NCBI GenBank assembly: GCA_036345935.2
Contig: JADWOT020000001.1
Span: 30,757,062 to 30,821,061, forward strand
Direction: 5' to 3'
DNA: 64,000 nt
Source of the DNA: Taenia hydatigena
Taxonomy: Eukaryota; Platyhelminthes; Cestoda; Cyclophyllidea; Taeniidae
The translations under genes and the position numbers were made by a program. Under the pieces are notes generated by a model. The model was not told the DNA's origin, ran no database searches, and saw only the letters and a program-made list of their open reading frames with translations. Numbering within the stretch: the first letter of the stretch is position 1; each line of letters starts with the position of its first letter. This document shows positions 36,800-46,365 of the stretch, one piece after another.

Positions 36800-37935
36800 A
36801 AAGTAATAAACAGTTACTTACTGCTTACTGGGTTTTCAACTTTTGGCAGCGCATGAAGCCCCATTAACCCAGAAAAACTAGCCCCGAAAACACACACAAA
36901 CTACGCAAGCCGCGCAAAAACCTCGCCGATCAGTTCAAAGTTCGCCTGATGAAACAAACGAGCTTTATATTTTTATTTTTTTTAATGCGACCATAATTAC
37001 TACAAATACCAGCAGTTACGACTGCCGCGTATAATTCGGGTAGCAAACATACTAATGACGATTTACAAAGCGCACAAAATGGGAACAACGTTAATATTTA
37101 CATATTAGTAATATAGATGCATAATATTGATATTGTAAGGTTTGCCAACAAATCGCAAAAGCGGTTTAAACATCAGTGAGCAATGGCATTTTGTTAACTA
37201 GTTGTACAATTCATGCCCCCTTAAACACGTGTTTTATAACAAAGTTCATATTCAAAACCAATAGACGAGTTGCTCAATTAACGCAATGGACTGACCCTAC
37301 CCACTGTAGCGTCCCGAGGCTCCCTTAAGGCAAAGGAAGGCAAAGTGGCAGGGTAGAATGCATATATTCACCGAACAGAGGGAAATAGGCTGCTGACATG
37401 GCCCGGAGGCCAGCCCACGCAGCTAGGGCAGTACGGCCACCCCCTGTGATCCTGACAGAAACCGGCAGTTCTAACAAAGTACTAAACCCACATTGATTTG
37501 CAGGTGTCGATCACCTTCACGAAAGATGAGCACTTGTACGAAATCCGCCTAACATCTTGTTGGTTGGTGGGGTGTAAGCTACGTTTTCAGATGGCAGTTT
37601 TCGGTTACGATGCCTGCACATCCCACTACACGTAGACGCAGTGGCACAGTAGCTAACTTCGTAATTACTTCCTGATTTGAGCCTCAACCACATTGACAGT
37701 TGTTCCATTTAGTAAAGCGCTACCCGACCTTCTACCTTGTGTGGTAGCTGTCATGGCATGACTTGTAATTGTCTGAACTTACCTGACCTGCCAGTAACCC
37801 CAATGCAATTGTGAAAACGGGTTCGATTCTGCTGGGATAGTTGATCATGATAAAGGTGGGAGCGCTCGACAATTTAACAGGATTTTTTTTGTGTGGAATA
37901 ATGTAAGCTTTTTGATTCTTTCTGTGAGGAGACAT
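36800..37935 (+). repeat. segmental duplication block B, copy 2
   Basis: Matches 4,830-5,770 along its length and carries one 182-bp insertion at 37,305-37,486 that copy 1 lacks. Confidence 0.85.
37305..37486 (+). mobile_element. LTR-like insertion (possible solo LTR of a TRIM)
   Basis: Block B copy 1 reads ttacccacattgattt at this place. Here the same site is split and cccac (possibly acccac) is doubled on both sides of a 182-bp insert. The insert starts TGTAGCGTCCCGAGGCTCCC and has a TATA-like gcatatattc 58 bp in. A 5-6 bp target duplication, a TG start and this size fit a solo LTR. The right end (gtactaaa) does not give the usual CA, which counts against it. No coding capacity. TRIM elements are known from tapeworms, but I cannot match sequence from memory. 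Confidence 0.6.
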
Positions 37936-38040
37936 GAGAAGGCTAAAAGAGTATGAGGCATGTTTACTGAGTCACGGGTAATGTTAGGGCTAAGAATCGC
38001 ATCCTCAAACTCCCACTCTTGTGAGTTTGTCAATGCGGTC

Positions 38041-38087
38041 CCTCATCTCTCTCCTCCCCCCCCTCCTCCTCCTCCTCCTCCTCCGCC
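38041..38087 (+). repeat. simple repeat (CCT)n
   Basis: ctctcctccccccc followed by cctcctcctcctcctcctcc. Confidence 0.9.
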
Positions 38088-38118
38088 TAATAATCCCACT
38101 TCCAAATCAGCTCCTTAT

Positions 38119-38215
38119 TGTAGGATCCGAAGGCTCCCTTAAAGGCAAAAGAAGGCAAAATATCAGGATAGAATGCATATATTCAACAGACAGAGGAAAA
38201 TGAGTTGCTGGAACG
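38119..38215 (+). mobile_element. fragment of the same LTR-like element
   Basis: Starts tgtaggatccgaaggctccc and keeps gaatgcatatattcaacagacagagg. It matches the first 97 or so bases of the insert at 37,305, then diverges. A diverged, 3'-truncated copy. Confidence 0.65.
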
Positions 38216-38492
38216 CCTTTCACCGATGACTGTATCATCTCACACTTTATTTTTGACTTCTTGTTCCTTCTCTCCTTTTATTGAATGAAATTTGACTATT
38301 CGTAGACTTGCGTGTTACAATGCTCTGTTGACATTATCTCCTGTAGATCGCATTATGCACCACTTCACAGACTGCATCTTGTAGCGATCTTTGAATCTTT
38401 CTTTCCAAGTATTTCTTTTCTTATTCGCATTTGTGTGGCGCGTTTGGCATTTATGCGTTTGCTTCTGCACTTGTACTTGTTGTCCTTTTTAG

Positions 38493-38615
38493 ATCCTACG
38501 AATGTAGTGTGGTGGTGAAGCAGACCTCGAAGAATCTGTGGATTGGTGGACGGTGCAATATTGCCGAGTCAGCCGCGGAGGACTGTCATTCGTCCTGTAA
38601 TGTGAACCTCGACAG
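38493..38615 (+). CDS. candidate exon, cysteine-containing
   Basis: 123 bp between a ttgtccttttag acceptor and a GACAG|GTACGA donor. The frame reads SYECSVVVKQTSKNLWIGGR, then CNIAESAAEDCHSSCN and NLDR. Five Cys suggest a secreted or extracellular segment. Codon phase is 2 at both ends. No family recognised; upstream and downstream exons not found. Confidence 0.4.
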
Positions 38616-38699
38616 GTACGATACCGGTATGGTTGACAACGGCGTGGCGGTGTGGTGGGTGTCACTTTTGTGTCACAGGCATAAGGTGACGGCGTGAGC

Positions 38700-39430
38700 G
38701 CATGCTGGGGAGACGAGATGAGTGTGAGAATGGCGTTGAACCGTTAGGCAAGCTTATTGTCCTGTTGGGAAAGGGTGGTGAATTGCGCTTGTGATTGTGT
38801 TGATGTTAGTGTATGAAATGATGGGTAGTGACTCAAAGCTAGGCGTAGTTTGGGTCTTTTCTGCAAATTGGACTTTGTTTAGATTTGTGGTTAAAAGTGT
38901 ACGTTATCCATCATACTGTTTGCTTACTTTTCATTGTAAACAAATGCAGTGTTATGCTGTTTGCCGCATTCCTTATGTGTGAAACGCGGGGCGTAATTGT
39001 TGATAGTGGCGTGTGCCTTTTTGTGTGTTCGGGTGTGCTGAGGTTAGGTTATGTTAGTGAATGCGATTTACGGAAGGGAATGGGACAAGCTGTAGTTGTT
39101 CAAGAAGAGCACTTGTTCGCATTCATTCGCTATGTTGTGCAGTTGTGAGAGAGCTTGCTATGAGCTGTTGTGGTGGTGTGTTGGATGGTGGGTTATTTGG
39201 TTGGGGAAGGACTGGGGCTAATGATGTCTGAGCTGCCAAAGAATGAGGAGAACGCACGAAGCACGTGGCGGCTTAACTTGGTACTAAAGACGTTGTGGGC
39301 TGAAAGTGCGGAAGGAATGGATTCGTTGCGTGAAGGATAATGCGATTGACATGAAGGTATTGGTGAGCAGCGCTAGGCGTTGAGTTTGTCCTCGAAATTG
39401 GCACTTTGCACACGAGACTTGTGAGTACAG
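38700..39430 (+). other. G/T-rich stretch, probable intron or intergenic
   Basis: The plus strand is strongly T over A and G over C, the bias expected of introns of a plus-strand transcript. No gene product recognised. Confidence 0.4.
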
Positions 39431-39621
39431 TCTTCGTGTGTTGAGGTAGTAAGGCGATCATGGATGGTGGGTGGTGATGATGCAAATGAGCAACCTTGTT
39501 GGGGAACAATTGCTCCACTGTCGTCACTGTCCACGACGCTGGCTATGGGAGGCTTATCAACGTCATGGCAGTTTGATGAGGCTGTCATCGGTCGCATGCA
39601 TCGTTGTCGACGGTGGCAATG
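39431..39621 (+). CDS. candidate exon, unknown
   Basis: Opens after tgtgagtacag. The frame reads CVEVVRRSW, then DDANEQPCWGTIAPLSSLST, MGGLSTSWQFDEAV and HRCRRWQ up to a TG|GTGAAG donor. Its end phase does not fit the next candidate exon directly, so either an exon is missing or it is not real. Confidence 0.25.
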
Positions 39622-40666
39622 GTGAAGGGTATTGGTGTGACTTAGTATTGGGATGTAATATGGCTGCAGAAGGAACTGAGAATGGTCATTTGCCGCAATT
39701 CATACTGCTGCCATGGATTTACATGTATATGCAGTTTATCTCATGAGTAAATGATGCACTTGTTTGTGGAAAAGTGTTGCAGTGAGAGCGATTAATGTGT
39801 AGAAGAGACAATGCTTAATGACTTCATGACCACTTGCTTGTGTTTGTTTTTGATCGTGTCATGTGAGGATTTGTTTGTGAGTATGTGTTGTTGAAGGGCG
39901 ATGTGGTAGTTGACGGTGCTGAGTGAGTGTACTGTCGCCACGTAGGGCAAGGGGGTTGGGCTTGCCGTCGCGAGCTTGCGATGCGCCAGTAGGTTGGAGA
40001 CTAGTGGTTATGTGGAGGCTTAATTGCTGTGTGGGTGTGATGGTCTTGGAAGTCCAACGTCATTGACAGGAGTCAGACTTTGTTTTTGCTTTTAGGTCAG
40101 TACTTGGTCTAGCAGCCGTAAAGAGGTGGGATGGTGAGCACATTTGGCCCATGTCCTACGGGATGCGATTTCGTTATGGGGAATGAGGAGGTGGAGAAGG
40201 ATGCGATCGCAGACGCGGCACAATGATTAGGGGCAGCACTGAGGAGGACGGCGTGGGAAAGAGGAGACGAGGAGAGTGTAGTGCGTTGGTGGTTTGTTTG
40301 TATACTTACTAATCAGATGCTTCACCGTTGTGCCTTCGTTGAGTCGTTGGAATGTGGAATGGACATGTATTTTGGCCAAGTATGGTGTCATTGGTATTTG
40401 GAGCTAGAAGATTGTATTGCGTGCAGTCGGTTGGGGCTGTTGGGAGGTTGTTTGGTTAGATAGTCAGCCACTCAACAGGTTGAACGATAGCTACTAATGA
40501 AGACGCGACTTTGCTTCTCACTGCGTAGTTGGTCAGCTGGCTGGTGAGTTAAATGATGGGAGCACAAGAAGTGCATTGGACAGTGGAATTGGGTGTGTGG
40601 GGAGCAACAAATGTCAGTGTGTCGTCGAGTAGGTGACTAGCCTATTGCCACGGTCACGTGTGGCAG
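39622..40666 (+). other. G/T-rich stretch without a supported gene
   Basis: Continuation of the G/T-rich composition. The open frame at 40,281-40,463 is unsupported by splice sites. Confidence 0.4.
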
Positions 40667-40938
40667 TCGGTGCGTCGAGAACGTATCGAGATGATCGCAC
40701 TACTGATGTGCTGGTCAACGAGGAAGATACGGAGGACGCAGTATTAACGCACTGCGAGCAGAAGTGGGCGAGTTGGAATGACAAATGCAACGTGCTCCCA
40801 CCAAAGCTGACAAAAATGACTGTTCGAAGTCCGTATTTAGACCTTACTGGGGGTGGTGGGCCTGGAGCTGGAGATTCGACCTCTATGAGACCTGAATTTG
40901 AGGATGGAGAAATTACTGGCCATCATGCGTGTCCATAG
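40667..40938 (+). CDS. candidate terminal exon, unknown gene
   Basis: After a cgtgtggcag acceptor an 89-codon frame runs to TAG: SRTYRDDRTTDVLVNEEDTE, then HCEQKWASWNDKCN, PPKLTKMTVRSPYLDL, GGGGPGAG and EFEDGEITGHHACP. Charged and varied composition looks like real protein. An AATAAA lies 413 bp downstream. No domain recognised; likely the 3' end of a plus-strand gene whose 5' exons may be those at 38.5 or 39.4 kb. Confidence 0.4.
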
Positions 40939-42306
40939 CTAGTTGTGGAAATCCTTAGTTAAAAGAAGCGTCATTTTATGAATGACGTGGCTAAACACAG
41001 TTTAATGGGGGTGGAGTCTCACTTTCATTCCTCCTTGCCGAGTTGCTCTCTCTTCGGAGCTGTCGAGACAGGTCTACCATGGTGTGAATCCTGTATTTGC
41101 ATGCAGTGCCTAGAGACTCTGGGTAGATATGACGGCTTGTTTAATACTCACCTCAAACATTACTATGATTACATGCATGCACATTATCAGTTGTCCTCGT
41201 TCGCGGCCGCTGTAATCCTCATAATTTTACCGTCGTAAATTGTCACCAATCTGGACGCCTTATTGCCGCATTTTATGCCATCTTACAAAATTTCTAAATT
41301 TCTTTTACGCCTTACATCTAGCGCATCATGTTTTGGTCGATATTACCAAAAATAAATATTGCATACGTTTTGTTATAACACACTACGTTTCTGCGTACTT
41401 TGATGTAAAGGACGTCTAATCCAACTATCAACACACTTTAAACAGCGTTTTCGCCTGCTTTTGTTCAATGTCGTCACCTGGTAATTGCACAATCTGTTTA
41501 TTTCCTCACAGTGTTTTGTGACTGTTGTGCTTTTTTACGGTTTCCTTACCGCACCAAACAATAATGCATAACTTGCATGAGGTTGGGTGTAATTTGTTTG
41601 CATACTAAAACAGTATTTCCAAAGTATGTTGTTTGTCAGTTTTGCGTGTTTTGACCTTTCTACGCCCCGCATGGTTTCGCAGGTTTAGATATTTTTTGTG
41701 CTAAAGATTTTTTAAATGCTGTATTCCCACAATGTCACTTTGGCATTACCGAATAAGAGGTTTTGCCCACTGCACGCCATCCATGCTTGAAAGTAGCACC
41801 ACCTTATGTTGAGACAGTTCCTCCTGGTGGGAGTTATTTTGTAGGACCTCTATTTATTATGGGTTTTCCTGGTGTTGTGGCTCTTAGTTCCTCCTCTGGA
41901 GCAGCCTAATTGTGTGAAGTGTTCTTCGGATTAATCGTTTTCTATTATCGCCAAATGAAAATGAATGCACCCTATGCCTATGTGCGCATGCACCCAAACA
42001 CGAGCGCTGCTAGCCAAGCGTACTTGCATGTTGCGGTTTTGTGATGAAATGGCTAAATTTTTCCTTCATTCCGTCATGAATGTCTTCAGCTTATCCACTC
42101 ACAAAGGTTATAAGATGTTCCTGAGCGTTGCCGTGCCTGGTGTCGAAATCTCCTCGGTTAATAATGCCCTTTTAGTCAATATCACTTAACCCATCCTTAA
42201 CATCTTCAAAAAGTCATTTTTCATTTGGTTTTGTATTGACATGAGTAGTGTGTTGGAAGAGGAGTTGGTTGTATCTTTTACGCAGATATGATATTTTTTA
42301 TTCTAG
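40939..42306. other. probable 3' UTR and intergenic sequence before the LITAF gene
   Basis: T-rich. The plus frame at 40,978-41,238 (CESCICMQCLETLG) has no splice support. The first coding exon of the LITAF gene should lie here; an ATG at 41,961 (MNAPYAYV) is a possible but unproven start. Confidence 0.4.
41351..41356 (+). promoter_or_regulatory. possible poly(A) signal AATAAA
   Basis: In accaaaaataaatattgc, downstream of the candidate terminal exon ending at 40,938. Confidence 0.3.
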
Positions 42307-44015
42307 ATGGTCCTAATCCTCCACAAAAACCATGTACGGAACAACCCAGTAAGTACTTTTGAACAGATGAAGTGGCTTTTACCTTTTTCCCGTCCTCCAA
42401 CTTTATGCGGCAATTGTTGTTACAGTTCACTTTTCACCTACTCACTTTAACTCATTGTAACAGCTTCTGTTGTTAGGGTTAATTCCTTTGCTCAAGTGCA
42501 TGGTGTAACTCATGTTTGGTTTCTCCGATATGCACCATTCTAACGAAATTGTCTATGACCCCAAAAGTTGTGGATGTGCAATTGTCCCAAAGGTTAGGAT
42601 TAAATTGAACCATTATGACATTGTTAGCGTCACTAGAATAGACTCACTTTGTACACTATGGCGCACAAAACACTTCTTACTATTTGTCAAATCTCTACCC
42701 TCCTCTCTACCTTCTACCTCTTTGTTGGCCTGACAATATTTCACCAAGGTGTGCCATTGTCACGTCTCGTCAGTTTTGTCCTCAACTAGGAGAAGGATTG
42801 GGTGCCTTTTTATTGCATCATCGTATCATGCAATGCGTTCTAAACGGGGGTGCCTAACCATAGTTTAAGATGAGACCCTCTAGTGGATGCACTGGTTTAC
42901 TTTCCTTTACTGCGACTGATTATCACTGTTGTAATAGATCTTGCATTTCTCCATCCTGCGGCAAACTTTAACCAAGCATGAATGAGGGGCTCTTTGTTGT
43001 GCACTTCATCTTTTGTTGTTCACATCAGAGCGTTGCTACATGTTCTGAATTATTAAGATTTGTCGCACGCTTGTGGTTTCGCTTTCTATTAACACTGTCT
43101 TCTAGCAGCTGTGGTATACACCTCTGCCGCACTGGGCGCCGGTCCTTCGCAATTCTTCTGTCCAAAATGTCGGAAAGAAGTGCTAACCAACGTCACCTAT
43201 GAGTCGGGTTCCCTGACATGGATTTTGGCTGTTCTAATCTGCATCTGCGGGTAGGTTACTTTGCACTGTTTCACCTCATTCATGTAATTTGCTCCTTCGG
43301 CCAGCGTTTTTTTCCACGCCTTGGTGAAGCCTGGCTGTATGAATGTCATAATAGATTACGACAACTCTCCTTGTCTGCGTAAACGATTTATTGCTGGGTG
43401 TGGGGGGACCTCTTTGCTTAAGTGGCCTCTCAGGAGTGTTAAGTGCCTTCATGTTAGATTTTCATAGCCTCTAGAAGCTGGAGTATGAGGATACTAAGTC
43501 AATGTCTTGAACCATTCACCCGCACAAATGTGGACACTCTGCCTCGCCTGTGGAGGTTGGTTGCACTACATGGTCGCGTCAACATTTAGCCTACACTCTG
43601 CGTGGCCTTTTGAGGTGGCGCGTTTTTGGTTTGGGGTTAGCTTTACACTTGACAGCTTTGCTCAGCATCTTGTTTGGCTTATTGCTTCCACAGATTATAG
43701 GAGCTCTAGGAGCCTAGACACGTTACGTTGTTTAGACGACGCAAGCCAACTTGATGGCGGCTACTGCTTTTGGCATTGCTCAAATAAGTATTTCGCAATG
43801 TCGCATGAAGTTCCATTGTTTGAGGAGGAGCACTCATGGCTTCACTTTTGTCTTCTGTTGACCATGCTGGGCTGCCCTTACGAATTCAATCTATTGCTCC
43901 TTTTAGTGGTGTTCTGGGCTGTTGTTTGATTCCGTTTTGCTGCGACTGCGATAAGAACGCGGTGCATACCTGTCCGAATTGCAAACGAACCCTTGGAAAA
44001 TACACTCGCTTATGA
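42307..44015 (+). CDS. LITAF/CDIP1-family zinc-binding membrane protein (3 exons seen)
   Basis: Exons 42,307-42,348, 43,106-43,250 and 43,907-44,015. The first is Pro-rich (GPNPPQKPCTEQP), as in LITAF N-termini. The second gives the first zinc half, FFCPKCRKEVLTNVTYES then GSLTWILAVLICICG. The third completes the domain, GVLGCCLIPFCCDCDK then HTCPNCKRTLGKYTRL, and ends in TGA. The CPKC and CPNC knuckles flank a hydrophobic CCLIPFCC-type segment that dips into the membrane from the cytosolic face. Family members act at late endosomes and lysosomes. Phases match at both introns (A|CA and GG|T), with GTAAGT and GTAGGT donors. The 5' coding exon is not identified; 42,307 begins mid-codon. It is the clearest live gene here. 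Confidence 0.88.
43103..43108 (+). promoter_or_regulatory. NAGNAG tandem splice acceptor
   Basis: tagcag at the start of the LITAF zinc exon. Using the first AG gives T-A-V-V, the second gives T-V-V. Both keep frame with the preceding exon, so a one-residue isoform is possible. Confidence 0.5.
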
Positions 44016-45596
44016 ACTACCCACACCATCTCCCTGCCTTCTTCCCTTCTTTCCGTGGACAAGGCTATTCACATCTCATGCATAAGGAAACTTGGATTCT
44101 TTGCTTCTTTCCACGCTCATATTTTCTTGCTTTTTGGGTACCTGATATTTGAAAAGAGACATTTGTTGCTTGATTAATGCAAACTATGGTTGGTAATTTT
44201 GCAATGCTACCCATCATTCACTGTGCCTTCTTTTGTGGCTGTGGCACTTCAGTTGGGCGCATACGTTGTGTGCCTAGTCCTCTGTCCAGTGGAGATCGCA
44301 TGTGTAGACACTTATACTCACATATCCGCGCTTTCTCACCAAAATTCTCATCAGATGTCTCGGTTTTCCTATTAATCACCCTAAAACCATGAATTGCATT
44401 GGTGAGTAGTGCATAATCGTGATCAAGTGCATGCTGGGTGTGATCCTATGCATGGGGTGATCATTCCAAAAATAGCCAGTCATGCTCATGTGCGATTCAT
44501 TGACGCAGGCGGTACTTGCGTCTTGGTGAGATGGGAGCTACGCAGACCAGGGTGGGTATTTCTGAAGGGGTTGGTGACTGACGCGCTGTGCCTTGAGTCG
44601 ATTCACACGGCTCTTCCGTGAGTGGCTGTGCTCACATGGACTGAGAGAATCTGCATGCGTGTGTGCGTCTTCAAATCACTGAATCGACGGCAGCAGGCAT
44701 TGGTCCACTGGACGTCGCCCTGTTGCATCCAGACAAAGGTATCCGAATAAGCACAATATGACTACTCAGTGAGAAATTCTAAAATAGCGTAAGTCCTTTT
44801 GCCCTTTCCAAGGGGACGAGAGGTGTGCGATCACTAGGCGGCTACGCTTTTAAGCGTGGTCATTTGGCTGTGGTTGGCTGGGTTGTTGTGCGGCTTGTTT
44901 AGCCACGTCAGCTGAGTTGGAGATGTCACTCAAGTGGTCAGCAGTAGCAGGATACATATGCGATTTGCCTTCAAAAGGAGCCTTGGTCAACCCATCGCTG
45001 ACAGCTCACCATTCGTCACGCCCAAAAGTCCCGCAAGACGTTTTCGCTTCTCGCAGTACATTATTCAAAGCTGTAGTTTAATTTGTTCGCATCGTGTGTT
45101 TTAACAAATAAAGATTTTCAACCTGCCAGTTGATTGTGGTCAGCAATGTCCTCATTTCAGTGCTTACAGCAAAAGGTTATTTTACAAAGTATTGTTAGGC
45201 ATGTCCTAGAATTACGCTCTCCAGAAAGGCTATAATGATTCAGCTCTGGGAGATATTTTTGATGTGCGCCGTTTTCACAGCGCAGTGTGGTAGGAGTTGA
45301 AAGAGGCGACCGCTTTGATGCCAAGATCTTTTACTTACAAAGGATGAGTAGTTGAAAGTAGGGAAACTCTCCATCCAAGAAATTTTCGTAACGACTTTTC
45401 ATTGTGGGTTTCACTGACGCTCCATCTAGCACACAACACTAGCACTTTACTGCTCCACACTGTTGCAAACTATTAGTTGTTAAAATCAACAAACGGCCTA
45501 TCTCACATCTCTGTAGTAATTTTGCAGGAAACGTTTTTTCTTGCTTTTTTGGACTTGCGACGACACAAGGCAAAAAGCTTTTGCTGCCTTTTTCAG
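44016..45596. other. 3' region of the LITAF gene and spacer
   Basis: AATAAA at 45,107-45,112 may end the LITAF transcript. A frame at 44,190-44,375 has a faintly LITAF-like pattern but no cysteine pairs. No other gene seen. Confidence 0.4.
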
Positions 45597-45705
45597 CTGA
45601 CCACTGTCCCGCTGCCTGATTCTCCTCTGCTGTCCTCCGTGCAAGGATGTGGAGCATCTCTGTCCCATCTGTGGTCACTTCTTGCGCTCTTACTGGCGCT
45701 TTTGA
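45597..45705 (+). pseudogene. second LITAF-type 3' exon, with an in-frame stop
   Basis: After a gcctttttcag acceptor the exon reads C|TGA, PLSRCLILLCCPPCKDVEHL, CPICGHFLRSYWRF, TGA. KDVEHLCPIC is a textbook LITAF second knuckle. It has the same length and phase as the last exon of the upstream LITAF gene. But where that gene has GG|T GGT, this one has C TGA, so splicing in the family phase puts a stop at 45,598-45,600. No partner zinc exon was found between 44.0 and 45.6 kb. Likely a decayed tandem duplicate or a dead alternative last exon. Confidence 0.75.
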
Positions 45706-46365
45706 TTCCTGCGGCAGGTTTTGCCCTTTGATGGCAATCCTGTTGCTCCTTACCCGCTATACACTTCACTTGTGCCTTTTGCTTCAGCCTTCATTATGCG
45801 CAACTATTCCTCCATCCCATCTGGTGCGATCACACTGGTTCCCTTGGTGCTGTGGTAATGCGTAATGAAAGTCGAGTGTACCGTGTTAATGGGTGCTGGG
45901 ACCTGAGTACAGCGTGTTTTCGTCCAATTGCTTTTAGTTTTGGTGAAATATAACAAGCCAGAATATGGATGGCTTGATTTACTCGAAATGGCTCTACTTG
46001 TGGGACACATATTCAGACATCTGTGCAGCTGAGTTTGGGAGGCAATGCGACATTTTTAAAAGGCTTTTGAAATGTTAGCATGATCAGTATCTCGTAGTGC
46101 ATTACACAAAGTAGGGAAAAGAGCTGCTTTTCTGTGCTGAGGTGCATTATCAAAATTGGTTGCCCTTGAGGAGTTCCTGTATCACCTGCTTGGTTTCATA
46201 TCCCTCAAACGTGTTCTTGTGTACATTGCGATGTAACTGTTTTTTTATTCGCAGCTAACCTTAGTTGACTGTATTCATCAATTAAGAGCAACAAGGAAAG
46301 GAATGAGTTGGCACAGTATCAGAATGAAGATTCGCGACTCATGTTTCTATAGCGTTGTTTTGCAG
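45706..46365. other. spacer, no supported gene
   Basis: No recognised exon. T-rich on the plus strand. Confidence 0.4.

Noticed and set aside
43507..43929. 140-codon plus-strand open frame, the longest in the list that looks protein-like
   Set aside because: It lies in the second LITAF intron and runs out of frame over the real terminal exon. No start context or homology; explained by T-rich intron composition.
44190..44375. Possible third LITAF remnant (VVCLVLCPVEIACVDTYTH)
   Set aside because: Spacing loosely resembles a LITAF terminal exon, but both Cys pairs are missing and other frames are equally likely.
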